Source: DATFVB01 sp963714035 (GTDB lineage: Bacteria > Acidobacteriota > Thermoanaerobaculia > UBA5066 > DATFVB01). Taken from it: a DNA stretch of 64,000 nt. The stretch is taken from assembly GCA_963714035.1 (NCBI GenBank), contig OY970224.1:2170001-2234000 (forward strand). The letters run 5' to 3'. The notes beneath the pieces were generated by a model that made no database searches, was not told the DNA's origin, and saw nothing but the letters and a program-made list of their open reading frames with translations. The translations under genes were made by a program, and so were the position numbers. Position 1 is the first letter of the stretch, and each line of letters opens with the position of its first letter. Positions 1 through 8,451 of this stretch are shown here, piece after piece.

Positions 1-1763
1 CGAAACACGAGATTTCCGCCCCCGAGCTCGGCGTCCGAATAGGCGATGCTCCCCTCGATGACGGGATGACCGGGGATCGCCGCGGGATCGCCCTGGACGG
101 CGAGCGCCGCGGAATCGAACGGTTGCGCGTAGAGGACGCCCGCGATCGTGTAGACGATCCGTCCCTCCGCGACGCCGATGAAACTGTCCGCGGGCAGGAT
201 GCGCTTGATCCCCTTCGCGTCGAGCGATGCCGAGGCAATCCACCCGTCGTGCGCTTCCTTCCCGCGCTTCATGCGAATGAAGAAGAGGAATCGCCGCCCG
301 TCCGGGAGGAATCGCGGCCAGAGATGCGCCACTTCGCCGGCGTTCCGGTCGAGCGTCGTGACGGCAGAAGGCGTGCCTCCCGAAGCTCGCGCGGTCTCGA
401 TTCCGCTGCCGTAAAACGGCGAGAAGGCCAGATCGCCCTTCGAGCCCCACGAGAGCCCGAACGTCGTCTGCGTGGCGCAGATCGGCTCGGACGTGCCGCT
501 CGCGACGTCGATGCGGGTGATCATGTTCCCGCTCGGAACGGCCATCGACCGGCCGTCCGGCGACCAGGCGCCGATCTCGCTCAGGTCCCGGGCGTCGGCG
601 ACGGGACGCGGCTCGACGGAATCGAACGTCCGAAGCCAGATCTTCCGCGCTCCCGAAGCATCCGGCGCCGCGAAGGCGAGCGTGCGGCCGTCGGGAGAGA
701 GCGACGCGGCGGACAGGAATTCGCCGAACGGCGGCCGAATCTCGAAACGTATCGGCGCGGCGCGCGGTGCGGCGGGATGCCAGAGACGAGCGGCGATCGC
801 GCCGGCCACGGCCACCACGATCAGCGCGGCGATCCATCCGAGCCGTTCCCGGCTCTTGCGGCGCGAGACGACGACGGCCGGAAGGCCCGCCTGCGATCCT
901 GCCTGCGCGATCCACTGGAGCTCGCTCTTGACGTCGTGGGCGCTCTGCCAGCGTTCGTCGGGGTCCTTGGCGAGGCAGATCCGGACGAGTCGGTCGAGCG
1001 CTGGCGGCGTGAGCGGCGCAACGGCCGAAATCGGCGCCGGTTCGCTCGACATGATCGCCGTGATCAGCGAGGCCTGCGTCACGCCGACGAAAGCTCTCTT
1101 CCCGGTCGCCATCTCGTAAAGGACGCATCCGAACGCGAAGATGTCGGTGCGCGCGTCCGCATCCTTCCCCTCGAGCTGCTCGGGCGCCATGTACTGAACC
1201 GTCCCCATCACCGCGCCCTTTTCGGTGAGCGGGCGGCTCGGCGCCTGGGTCGGGAGGGCCGAGAGATCGGAGACCGCAGCTTTCGGCGCGACGATGCGCG
1301 CGAGGCCGAAGTCGAGGAGCTTCACTCCCGACTTCGTGATCATGACGTTGCCGGGCTTCAGGTCCCGGTGGACGATTCCCGCCCTGTGCGCGCGCTCGAG
1401 CGCGTCGGCGATCTCGACGCCGTACCGGAAGACCTGCTCGAGCGGGAGCGGGCCGGAATCGAGGCGGTCCGCGAGGGTGCTCCCCTCCAGAAGCTCCATG
1501 ACGAGATAGTCGATGCCTCCCTCGTGTCCGACGTCGTGGAGCGTGCAGATGTGCGGGTGGGTCAATCCGGAGATCGTTGTCGCTTCACGCTGAAAACGGG
1601 CGCGCGCCTCCGGGTTCTCGGAGAGGTGCGGCGGAAGCACCTTGATCGCGACGTCCCGGCCGAGCCGCGTGTCGCGCGCACGATAGACCTCCCCCATGCC
1701 GCCGGAACCCAATGGGGACACGACTTCATAGGGTCCGAGTCTGAAGCCGGCCGCGAGACTCAT
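1..1763 (-). CDS. Ser/Thr protein kinase with C-terminal propeller (3' end cut by window edge)
   Basis: Membrane-anchored Hanks-type serine/threonine kinase. The N-terminus has the P-loop GSGGMGEVY (residues 19-27), the invariant Lys41 in AIKVLP, the catalytic HRDLKP loop, DFG and the MAPEQ motif. One transmembrane stretch lies near residues 308-325. The rest resembles TolB/PD40-type WD40-like beta-propeller repeats (SPDGRTLAF, SPDGRSMAV) expected outside the cytoplasm. At least 587 residues are present and the C-terminus is off the left edge. The ATG at 1763 is preceded by GAGG about five bases away. The leader is nearly identical in pattern to the kinase at 49235, so the two are paralogues. 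The kinase call is firm; the signal sensed by the propeller is unknown. Confidence 0.93.
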   Translation of the reverse strand, partial: MSLAAGFRLGPYEVVSPLGSGGMGEVYRARDTRLGRDVAIKVLPPHLSENPEARARFQREATTISGLTHPHICTLHDVGHEGGIDYLVMELLEGSTLADRLDSGPLPLEQVFRYGVEIADALERAHRAGIVHRDLKPGNVMITKSGVKLLDFGLARIVAPKAAVSDLSALPTQAPSRPLTEKGAVMGTVQYMAPEQLEGKDADARTDIFAFGCVLYEMATGKRAFVGVTQASLITAIMSSEPAPISAVAPLTPPALDRLVRICLAKDPDERWQSAHDVKSELQWIAQAGSQAGLPAVVVSRRKSRERLGWIAALIVVAVAGAIAARLWHPAAPRAAPIRFEIRPPFGEFLSAASLSPDGRTLAFAAPDASGARKIWLRTFDSVEPRPVADARDLSEIGAWSPDGRSMAVPSGNMITRIDVASGTSEPICATQTTFGLSWGSKGDLAFSPFYGSGIETARASGGTPSAVTTLDRNAGEVAHLWPRFLPDGRRFLFFIRMKRGKEAHDGWIASASLDAKGIKRILPADSFIGVAEGRIVYTIAGVLYAQPFDSAALAVQGDPAAIPGHPVIEGSIAYSDAELGGGNLVF

Positions 1764-1909
1764 CGGAACCTCATGGCCGCGCCATGTCCGCCTTCGCCGA
1801 GGCTTTGGCGGGACTGACGGCTCGCCGAGGCGAGCGACGCCGGGCCGCCGGCGCCGAGGGAGAAGAGAACTTCGCAGGGTCCGAGACGAATGCCCGCGGC
1901 AAGCGTCAT
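1760..1909 (-). pseudogene. Decayed leader of a second Ser/Thr kinase copy
   Basis: A short reading frame (49 codons) begins MTLAAGIRLGPCEVLFSLGA, matching the first 20 residues of the kinase at 49235 almost position by position. After the GAGG of the P-loop the match stops and the frame runs through a low-complexity, hairpin-rich sequence with a GCTCGCC/GGCGAGC palindrome. Its TGA overlaps the ATG of the intact kinase downstream. It looks like a truncated duplication of a kinase 5' end. It could alternatively act as a short leader peptide translationally coupled to the intact kinase. Confidence 0.6.
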
Positions 1910-1942
1910 CCGCCGAGGCCTTGCGAGCAAAAACGATCTGTT

Positions 1943-1962
1943 TTCACGGCGCTTCCCGTGAA
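1943..1962 (-). terminator. Possible hairpin terminator after the phosphatase gene
   Basis: A perfect 7-bp inverted repeat (TTCACGG / CCGTGAA) lies about 57 bases past the stop of the phosphatase gene. Read on the minus strand it is followed about ten bases later by five T residues. The stem is short and the T tract is displaced, so the call is tentative. Confidence 0.35.
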
Positions 1963-2018
1963 GGGATTCTATCGGCTATCGAGGGAAATCCGAGGGAGAG
2001 AGAGAAAAGCGGTCCGGG

Positions 2019-2810
2019 TCAGCGCCGATCGCCGGCGGCGACCGCGGCCGGCGCAGCCGGTTTCGCTTCCGCCGGAACGGCGGCGGCGGGCGATCCGTCG
2101 ACGGGCGTCTTCGATGCCGTCGAAACCGCGGGAACTGCGTCGGAAGGCGGCGCGGCGGGGGCCGCGTCCGCGATCACGACTTTCGACCCGGAACCCGCAA
2201 CTCGCGACTGGTCGATTCCGAGCGCCGCGAGAAGTGTTTCGCCCGGCTTCACGATCCCGAGCTCCTTGCGGAGCGCATCGACGTTCACCGCGGAGACGTA
2301 CTGGTCGAGATTCCGAAACCACGAGGAGTGGTGATACCCGCCCTCGTTCATTTCGCGGAGAGCGTCTTCCCTGGTCCATCCCTGAACGACGACGCGGTAG
2401 AGCGCGACCATGGCTCCGGTGCGATCGGCCCCGAGCTGGCAGTGGACGAGGACCGGCCGATTCGCCGGGTCCGCCATGATGCGGAGCGCCTGCAGGACGA
2501 GGTCGTCTCGAAGGCCGAATGCGGTCATCGGGACGTGGAAGAGCTTGAGCGAGGTCCCCCGCGCGGCGCCTTCGTCGGCGGGAGACTCCACGTCGAGGAT
2601 CGTCTTGACGCCGAGGGCCTGCAGCTCGTGGAACCCGTCGCTCTGCGGCCGGGCGCTGCGGTACAGGTCGGGCTCGACGCGATAGAGGTTCTCGATCCCT
2701 TTCGCCGGCACCGCGACCGCCCAGGAAGCCGGACGGGAGGGCGTACCGGCAAAAGCCGAGGCGGCCGCGGCCAATGCGAACGCGACGAGCGGAAGGAGCC
2801 GACGCTTCAT
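2019..2810 (-). CDS. Secreted dual-specificity/tyrosine-type phosphatase
   Basis: 263 residues. An N-terminal signal peptide (MKRRLLPLVAFALAAAASAFA) is followed by a cysteine-dependent phosphatase domain. The signature HCQLGADRTG has catalytic Cys124 and Arg130 spaced as CX5R, and an upstream Asp-containing segment could supply the general acid. The tail from about residue 215 is an Ala/Pro-rich, probably disordered extension. The start at 2810 was chosen because it begins the signal peptide; a GTG three codons upstream is possible. The family (DSP/PTP-like, often with inositol-phosphate or phosphoprotein substrates) is clear, the substrate is not. It is divergent from the flavoprotein gene at 2926 with 115 bp between the starts. 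Confidence 0.85.
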   Translation of the reverse strand: MKRRLLPLVAFALAAAASAFAGTPSRPASWAVAVPAKGIENLYRVEPDLYRSARPQSDGFHELQALGVKTILDVESPADEGAARGTSLKLFHVPMTAFGLRDDLVLQALRIMADPANRPVLVHCQLGADRTGAMVALYRVVVQGWTREDALREMNEGGYHHSSWFRNLDQYVSAVNVDALRKELGIVKPGETLLAALGIDQSRVAGSGSKVVIADAAPAAPPSDAVPAVSTASKTPVDGSPAAAVPAEAKPAAPAAVAAGDRR

Positions 2811-2925
2811 CTGGGTCACGACAAGATAAACATATCCCGGGGCCGAAATCTTCCCGCGGAGCGCTCGTCCCACTTCCGTTTCTCCTTCCTTTTCCGGATC
2901 CCAGCCTTCGCGATAAGCTCCATGG

Positions 2926-4497
2926 ATGGAGCGGATGGAAGCATTCGACATCGTCATCGTCGGGGGAGCGATATCGGGCGCCTCGACCGCCATTCTGCTC
3001 AAACGGCGGATGCCGAAGCTCCGGATCCTCGTCGTCGAAAAGACCGAAGAATTCGACCGGAAAGTCGGGGAATCGACCGTCGAGATGTCGGCCTATTTCC
3101 TGACCCGCGTCCTCAAGCAATACGACTACCTCTCCCGGGAGCAGCTCCCGAAACACGCGTTCCGCTACTGGTTCGTCAACGACGACGTCTCGCGGCTCCG
3201 CGAGGCTTCCGAGGTCGGCCCGACGCAGCTCCCCCGAACGCCTTCGTTCCAGATCGACCGGTCGAGCCTCGACGAGCACCTGCTCTCCGTCGCGGCCGCC
3301 GAAGGAACCGAGGTCTGGCGTCCGGCGAAAGTCGTCTCGTTCGAGCTCGGCGGAGAAACGGGGAATCGCGCCGTCGTCGAGCACGCGGGAGAGACGGTCG
3401 AGATCACCGCGAAGTGGATCGTCGACGCGACCGGGCGCCAGGCGATGCTCGCCCGGAAGCGCGGCGGCGTGACGCCGATCGAATCGCACCCCGTTTCGGC
3501 CATCTGGGTCCGCTACCGCGGCGTGAAGGACATGGACGGCGTGGAAGTCTCCGGCACCGATCCCGCCGACCCGTTCTCGCGCGCCGTGCTGACGTCGCGG
3601 CGGCTCGCGACGAACCATTTCACCGGTTGGGGATACTGGGTCTGGTTCATTCCGTTGAAAAGCGGAGAGACGTCCGTCGGCCTCGTCTGGGACAAGCGCC
3701 TCGTCGATCCCGCGGGCTCGACTCCTCTCGAAAGGCTCGAGAGCTTCCTCGCCGGCAACCCGCTCACCCGCGAGCTCCTCGAGCACGCCACGCCGGTCGC
3801 GGGCGACTGCCGGTACTACGGACATCTCCCCTACCTGGTCGATGAATTCATCGGGCCCGGATGGGCCTGCGTCGGGGACGCCGGCGGGTTCCTCGATCCG
3901 TTCTACTCGCCCGGTCTCGATCAGATGGCTTTCTCCGTCCACATGCGGGTGAACATGATCGCCCGGGCTCTCGGAGGCGCGGATCCCGGAGAGATGGCGA
4001 CGGAATACGCCGATCACAACCGGCGCTACGCGCGCTTCTTCCGCTATTTCTACGAATCGATCTACCGCGACAAGTACATGGTGATGGGCGACTACGACAC
4101 GATGACGACCGCGTTCCTCCTCGACACCGGGCTCTACTACGCGGTCGCGATCATGCCGGTCTATCAGCACTCCCACGAGCGCCTCGGCGTTCCCCCGTTC
4201 TACGACGACGGCGCGTGGATCGGCTACTACCCGATCCGCTTCTACAACCGCCGACTCGCGACGATCGCGCGCCGCAAGAAGGCGCTCGGCAGGTACGGCA
4301 ACCACAATGCGGGCCGGCGGCCCGCGTTCGTCGGTTATTCCGTGCGCTCGTCGGTCTTCGTGATGATCGCCCACGGCCTGCTCCGCTGGGCGAAAGCCGA
4401 GATCGCGCACGCCTGGAGCTTCCTCGTTCCCCCGAAGGGCCGCGTCCGGCCCGAAGAGAAGCGACCGCCGGAAGAGAGCGCGTCGCCCGCCTCATAG
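2926..4497 (+). CDS. FAD-dependent halogenase-like oxidoreductase
   Basis: 523 residues. A Rossmann FAD-binding motif opens the protein (IVGGAISGAS, residues 11-20), and the second FAD motif VGDAGGFLDP is near 317-326, followed by FYSPGLDQM. A WVWFIP segment at 238-243 matches the WxWxIP signature of flavin-dependent halogenases, placing it in the tryptophan-halogenase/geranylgeranyl-reductase superfamily. The C-terminal 150 residues are rich in Tyr/Trp and may bind a hydrophobic or carrier-bound substrate. A second ATG sits three codons downstream and could be used instead. No carrier protein or flavin reductase gene is adjacent, so true halogenation is unproven and a plain FAD oxidoreductase is the alternative. 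Confidence 0.85.
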   Translation: MERMEAFDIVIVGGAISGASTAILLKRRMPKLRILVVEKTEEFDRKVGESTVEMSAYFLTRVLKQYDYLSREQLPKHAFRYWFVNDDVSRLREASEVGPTQLPRTPSFQIDRSSLDEHLLSVAAAEGTEVWRPAKVVSFELGGETGNRAVVEHAGETVEITAKWIVDATGRQAMLARKRGGVTPIESHPVSAIWVRYRGVKDMDGVEVSGTDPADPFSRAVLTSRRLATNHFTGWGYWVWFIPLKSGETSVGLVWDKRLVDPAGSTPLERLESFLAGNPLTRELLEHATPVAGDCRYYGHLPYLVDEFIGPGWACVGDAGGFLDPFYSPGLDQMAFSVHMRVNMIARALGGADPGEMATEYADHNRRYARFFRYFYESIYRDKYMVMGDYDTMTTAFLLDTGLYYAVAIMPVYQHSHERLGVPPFYDDGAWIGYYPIRFYNRRLATIARRKKALGRYGNHNAGRRPAFVGYSVRSSVFVMIAHGLLRWAKAEIAHAWSFLVPPKGRVRPEEKRPPEESASPAS

Positions 4498-4581
4498 GTC
4501 GACGACGCGGATCCGTCTTTCCGTCATTCCCGCCTTTTCCGGCACCGACGTTGCTCGTTTCCTGATTCGAAGGGAGGTCCC

Positions 4582-5007
4582 ATGACCCATCGAATACTGA
4601 AAACCTTATTGCCCGCGGCGCTCGTCGCGGCGATCAGCCTGCCGGCGGCGGCTCAGATTCCCATTCCGCCGCTTCCGCACATGGAGATCCACATCGCCCA
4701 CACGGCGCCTCCGCATCCGCGGGCCGAAGTCCGGACGACGAGTCCGGGTTCCGGCTACGTCTGGGTGAACGGCTTCTGGAACTGGGATGGCGGCCAGTGG
4801 CTGTGGATTCCGGGCCGCTGGGACCGACCCGCCAGCGCCGACGCGACGTGGGTCGACCCGCACTACTACCAGGAGGAAGGCGGCTGGCGCTACGAGCCGG
4901 GTCACTGGTCGAACGAGCGTGTCGTCGAGGGGCGCGACTACCAGGAGTGGAGCAAGAAGCATCACCGCCATGACAGCGACCGCGATCATGACCACGACCA
5001 CCAGTAA
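4582..5007 (+). CDS. Secreted WxxGxW-repeat protein, copy 1
   Basis: 141 residues: signal peptide ending at about AAAQ (residue 25), a Pro/His segment, then Trp/Gly/Tyr repeats of the YVWVNGFWNWDGGQWLW and WIPGRWDRP type known from the YXWGXW/WXXGXW family, and a C-terminal His/Asp tail (HHRHDSDRDHDHDH) that could bind metal ions. GGGAGG lies five bases before the ATG. It is followed by a GC-rich hairpin and then by a close paralogue at 5146, so the pair is a tandem duplication. Periplasmic or surface location is inferred from the signal peptide; no biochemical function is known for the family. Confidence 0.85.
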   Translation: MTHRILKTLLPAALVAAISLPAAAQIPIPPLPHMEIHIAHTAPPHPRAEVRTTSPGSGYVWVNGFWNWDGGQWLWIPGRWDRPASADATWVDPHYYQEEGGWRYEPGHWSNERVVEGRDYQEWSKKHHRHDSDRDHDHDHQ

Positions 5008-5040
5008 CCGCTGACCGACGGCGAAAAATCATCGACCCCG

Positions 5041-5070
5041 ACGCCCCCGCATCCCGCGGGGGCGTTGTCC
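5041..5070 (+). terminator. GC-rich hairpin between the two WxxGxW genes
   Basis: Perfect 10-bp inverted repeat (acgcccccgc / gcgggggcgt, arms 5041-5050 and 5056-5065) with a 5-base loop, followed by a weak T-containing tract. It probably ends or attenuates transcription from the upstream gene. Confidence 0.6.
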
Positions 5071-5145
5071 TGTCCGAAACGACATGAGAACGTCCGCAAA
5101 GAGTGGCATCGGCGTTGCTTGGGGTCTACCGGAGGCAAGAAAACG

Positions 5146-5571
5146 ATGAAACATCCCTTGAAACTGTTCCTTCCCATGGCAATCGCGGCGGCGATCGCGA
5201 TCCCGGCCGCAGCCCAGATCCCGGTTCCCCCCCTTCCGCACGTCGAAATTCACGTTGCGCACTCGCATCCCCCGCATCTTCGCCACGAGGTTCGCCCGGT
5301 GTCGCCCGGACCCGGCTACATCTGGATCGGCGGAGCCTGGGACTGGCAGGGCAGCCAGTGGGGTTGGGTGCCGGGTCGCTGGGATCGGCCGGCCAGCGCC
5401 GATGTCCGCTGGGTCCACCCGCGGTACATCCACGAGTACGGCGCCTACCGGTACGAGCCTGGCCACTGGTCCAATCAGGAGCTCCGGGAGGGCGACGAAT
5501 ACCACCGATGGAAGCAAGAGCACCACGGAAACCATCACGACGAACACGGCGAGGATCACGGACAGCGATAG
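5146..5571 (+). CDS. Secreted WxxGxW-repeat protein, copy 2
   Basis: 141 residues, the same length as the gene at 4582, with the same plan: signal peptide to AAAQ, IPVPPLPHVEIHVAHSHPP, then WIGGAWDWQGSQWGW and WVPGRWDRPASADV repeats, GHWSNQEL, and a C-terminal His/Asp/Glu tail (HHGNHHDEHGEDHG). The ATG at 5146 begins the signal peptide and has GGAGG ten bases upstream; an upstream in-frame start would put polar residues before the signal and is rejected. Conserved spacing of the aromatic repeats with a diverged His-rich tail suggests the tail differs in metal preference or is under weak constraint. A strong terminator follows. Confidence 0.85.
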   Translation: MKHPLKLFLPMAIAAAIAIPAAAQIPVPPLPHVEIHVAHSHPPHLRHEVRPVSPGPGYIWIGGAWDWQGSQWGWVPGRWDRPASADVRWVHPRYIHEYGAYRYEPGHWSNQELREGDEYHRWKQEHHGNHHDEHGEDHGQR

Positions 5572-5590
5572 AACCTGAATCGCGTGGCTC

Positions 5591-5628
5591 AGCCCCCGTC
5601 CGCGCGAGCGGCGGGGGCTTTTTCTTTT
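5591..5628 (+). terminator. Rho-independent terminator
   Basis: Stem AGCCCCCG (5591-5598) and CGGGGGCT (5612-5619) with a GC-rich loop, immediately followed by a run of T residues with one C. Typical intrinsic terminator for the WxxGxW gene pair. Confidence 0.85.
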
Positions 5629-5639
5629 GCCCGGAATCA

Positions 5640-5945
5640 GCCGGGACCTGCGTCGGCCTCGCGCGCGCCGCTCGCGCGAGCGGAACGCTGCGGCCTCCCG
5701 GATCGCGGACCTCCGAGCATGTCATCCCGAGGAGCGCCTCGTCCGCCGTAGCTCGGAGAGCGCACGCGGAAGCGACGGCCTGCCGCGCCGAAGCCCTGGC
5801 GAAGGCGGGAGGGATCTCGGTCGACCGAGGTCCTTCGCTTCGCTCAGGAGAGAGCGCGCCGCGCGCAGGGAAATGCGCACTCTGCGCTCACACTTTCCGC
5901 GATCTGAACCTTCGCGGCTCGCCTTCTCGGCTCACCCGCTGCGGC
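5640..5945. repeat. Dispersed hairpin repeats (families C, B and A, inverted copy)
   Basis: No gene lies between 5572 and 6065. From 5648 to 5707 there is an inverted copy of the element at 13299-13350, in which the central hairpin keeps its shape but has a different stem (CGCTC/GAGCG instead of CCGC/GCGG). From about 5715 to 5915 there is a diverged copy of the element at 13160-13285 and 22866-22995 (shared words: ggtccttcgcttcgctcagg, cacactttccgcgat). It continues to about 5945 with a truncated copy of the element at 13031. The order is the reverse complement of the composite at 13031-13350. I see nothing further in 5946-6065. Confidence 0.75.
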
Positions 5946-6065
5946 CCCCGCACGGGAACGCCGGCGGCCCGCCCGTCCACCTTCGCCGAGGCCTCGGGCC
6001 GAGTCCTGGAGCTTGCTTCCGGTTCCGAGGTTATTGGTCCGCGACGTGCCGCGCCGGCCGCCCCT

Positions 6066-6908
6066 TCAATCTTCGATGCGGAATTTCGCGAGGATGACGG
6101 TCACGTTGTCCTTCCCCCCGGCGGCGAGCGCCCGCTCGACGAGCCGGCCGCAGATCGCGTCGGACGACCCCTCGCCGCGAAGCGTCGCGGCGATGTCGGC
6201 GTCGGAGACCATGTCGGTCAGCCCGTCGCTGCAGAGAAGGACCTGATCGCCGTCCTCGAAGTGAACGTGCTGGAGCTCGATCGGCGCCTTTCCCTGCCGG
6301 GTCGAAATCACGCCCGTCAGCATGTGGCGGAGGGGATGGCGCTTGAGCTCCTCCGGCGTGATCGCGCCGGCGTCGGCCAGCGACTGCGCCATCGTCTGGT
6401 CGTGCGTCAGCCGGTGGAGAGTCTCGCCGTGGAGGAGATAGGCGCGCGAGTCGCCGATGTGCGTGACGATCGCGTCCGGACCGAGGCTCAGGACGAGGGT
6501 CATCGTGGTTCCCATTCCCGCGAGCGTCGGGTCGGCGATCGCGCGGTCGGCGAGAACCGCCGAGAGGCGCTCGAAGCGCTGCTTCATCCTTTCGAGGACC
6601 TCGCCGACCCGGGATTCGTCGAAGCTCATGATCCAGTCCGGCGTCTGGATCGCCAGGTTGACGAGCGCGCCGATCGCCGTCCGGCTCGCCACTTCCCCGG
6701 CCGCCCGTCCGCCCATTCCGTCCGCGACGAAATAACCGTAGGCCGTGTCGGCGTGCTCGGCCGGAACGATGCCGTCGGGGAGGTTCGTGAGGAGCGACGT
6801 CAACGTCCGCTGGAAGCGGCAGACCAGATAGTGGTCCTCGTTGTTCGGCCGCACCCGTCCCGGATCGGTCCGCGCTCCGATGTCGACTTCGACCCGAGGG
6901 GGGTTCAT
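6066..6908 (-). CDS. PP2C-family protein phosphatase
   Basis: 280 residues, the usual length of stand-alone bacterial PP2C (PPM) phosphatases. It shows the family's metal-binding and structural motifs in order: GRVRPNNEDHY near the start, VADGMGG, GMGTTMTLVL, THIGDSRAYLL, SDGLTDMVSD and a final GGKDNVTVILA. These enzymes remove phosphate from Ser/Thr residues using two metal ions and usually counteract Hanks-type kinases; two such kinases are encoded in this window, though not adjacent. The ATG at 6908 has GAGGG four to five bases upstream. No membrane segment is seen, so it is cytoplasmic. Confidence 0.93.
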   Translation of the reverse strand: MNPPRVEVDIGARTDPGRVRPNNEDHYLVCRFQRTLTSLLTNLPDGIVPAEHADTAYGYFVADGMGGRAAGEVASRTAIGALVNLAIQTPDWIMSFDESRVGEVLERMKQRFERLSAVLADRAIADPTLAGMGTTMTLVLSLGPDAIVTHIGDSRAYLLHGETLHRLTHDQTMAQSLADAGAITPEELKRHPLRHMLTGVISTRQGKAPIELQHVHFEDGDQVLLCSDGLTDMVSDADIAATLRGEGSSDAICGRLVERALAAGGKDNVTVILAKFRIED

Positions 6909-7013
6909 GCGACCCTCATTTTGACGAAATGGCCGCCGGAAAGACAGCCGGCAAACTGAGACGACGGTCCGGGCCACCGAAAAGACGCCCGGACGAGCCT
7001 TTCTGCCATCCGG

Positions 7014-8387
7014 CTAGCGCCGCAGGGGATGCGCCTCGGTCGTGAAGACGATGCGGTCGAAGCCGACGACGTCCTCGGGCGAAAACAGCAGATACAGGTA
7101 CTTCAGCGTCTCGGCCAGGAAGTAGCTCGGCATCAGGTCGCCTTTCTCCTTCGTGCGGACGTCCTTCAGCACCGTGAAGCCGTTCTCGACGCGGCAGTAC
7201 TTCTTCAGGTCTTCGAAGATCGTCCTGCCCATCTCGAGGTAGCGCGGATCTTTCGTGTACCGGTAGAGGTAGTAAGCCGACTCGACGATCTCGGGCCGGA
7301 GCGGGTATGCCGCGTCCGTGACCTCCATCGTCCGGTAGTCGATCCCGTCCGGCTCGATGCCGTATTTCGACCACATGCGGAAACAGGAGTCCTCGAGGCG
7401 GCGCGCCCGGTCGAGGTCGCCGTCGAGCGCGAGGACCGCGGGAAAAAAGGCCTGGAGCGCGCCGAACTCGGTCGCCGTTCGCGCGCCCGTCGTCCTGTCC
7501 GACACTCCGTACCAGAGACCGCCGAACCGTTCGTCGGCCAGATGCGCGTCGATCGCACGGCGGTTCTCGTTCCAGATCCGGCCGAGCTCCGCGTCGGCGA
7601 AGAGGAGCCGGCCTTTCAGCAGGTACTCGAAGTACGAGTCGATCCCTCCGCCGACGTGGCTCGATCGAGAGAGCCAGGCTCCCGTTTCGACGTCGATCTC
7701 GTCGCCGACGAGACCGATCGGCGAGCGGCGGGCGTCGAGGGCGAGCATCGCCCGCTTCGCGCGCTCGAGGAAGATCGGTTCGCCGGTCAGCTTCGAGAGC
7801 GTCCCGAGCTCGAGGATCAGGGAGCCGATCTCGGCGGGGTTGGAATGCGATCCGCTCGCTCTTCCCGTTTTCAGGTTCACGTTCACGTACGGCATGCCGG
7901 TCGGGGAATCGAAGACCGGAAGGAGGCGCCGGCCGAGATCGCGCGCGAGGGCCAGAAGGCGCGCGTCCCGTGTCATCTCGTAACCGGAGAGCAGTCCCCC
8001 GAGCACGCGGATCGTGATCTCGAAGTTCTTGACCGAAATGTCGCGGTCGAACGACAGCCCTTCGACGACGAGCGATTTCGCGCGTTCCGCGTCGTCGTTC
8101 AGGCCGGCCAGGAGAAGCGAATCGAGAGCGTCGACCGGCGTGATGAGCAGCGGCTCGCCGTACCAGTCGCGCGGTTCGCCGCTGACCGGCCGGAGCTCGT
8201 CGTGGCCCCGGGCGAGCCTTTCGTAGGAACGCCAGCAGCGGTCGAGCTCGGATCGCACTTCCGCGGCGAGCCGCACGCGATCGAGGGGGGCGGCGGCGAG
8301 AGCGTGAGGAGCCGGTCTCGGCGCGCACGCCGTCGCGAGAAGGAGGCCGGAGGCGGCGGCGAGGGCTCGACTGCGGCGAAATCGCAT
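7014..8387 (-). CDS. Glycoside hydrolase family 47-type alpha-mannosidase, probable lipoprotein
   Basis: 457 residues from this start. The sequence follows the GH47 (alpha-1,2-mannosidase) pattern along its whole length: DELRPVSG near the N-terminus, NFEITIRVLGGLLSGY, EIGSLILELGTLSKLTG, RPEIVESAYYLYR (RPExxES motif), DLMPSYFLAETLKYLYLLF and a terminal FTTEAHPL. The Glu residues of RPExxES and the Thr of FTTEAHP fit the known Ca-dependent inverting mechanism. The N-terminus MRFRRSRALAAASGLLLATAC is a signal peptide with a lipobox-like Cys. A GTG at 8438 is an alternative start. It lies 65 bases (14 with the alternative start) downstream of the BNR-propeller gene and is probably co-transcribed with it, suggesting joint action on extracellular mannose-containing glycans (inference). 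Confidence 0.88.
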   Translation of the reverse strand: MRFRRSRALAAASGLLLATACAPRPAPHALAAAPLDRVRLAAEVRSELDRCWRSYERLARGHDELRPVSGEPRDWYGEPLLITPVDALDSLLLAGLNDDAERAKSLVVEGLSFDRDISVKNFEITIRVLGGLLSGYEMTRDARLLALARDLGRRLLPVFDSPTGMPYVNVNLKTGRASGSHSNPAEIGSLILELGTLSKLTGEPIFLERAKRAMLALDARRSPIGLVGDEIDVETGAWLSRSSHVGGGIDSYFEYLLKGRLLFADAELGRIWNENRRAIDAHLADERFGGLWYGVSDRTTGARTATEFGALQAFFPAVLALDGDLDRARRLEDSCFRMWSKYGIEPDGIDYRTMEVTDAAYPLRPEIVESAYYLYRYTKDPRYLEMGRTIFEDLKKYCRVENGFTVLKDVRTKEKGDLMPSYFLAETLKYLYLLFSPEDVVGFDRIVFTTEAHPLRR

Positions 8388-8451
8388 CGATCGGGCGTCT
8401 CGCGATCCGCCGTCCGCCTTCGTCGCGACGTCGGTCACCTTCGGCGTCGGC

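Noticed and set aside
66..1817. Long plus-strand reading frame opposite the left-edge kinase
   Set aside because: It is the complement of the kinase coding frame; composition is Arg/Asp/Gly-rich with no domain, while the minus strand shows all kinase motifs.
1969..4410. 813-codon minus-strand frame across the phosphatase and flavoprotein genes
   Set aside because: It runs antisense to the halogenase-like gene and out of frame through the phosphatase; typical long shadow in a high-GC genome.
5146..5571. Longer start for the second WxxGxW gene (5065)
   Set aside because: Would place a polar stretch before the signal peptide and would begin inside the upstream hairpin; GGAGG supports 5146.
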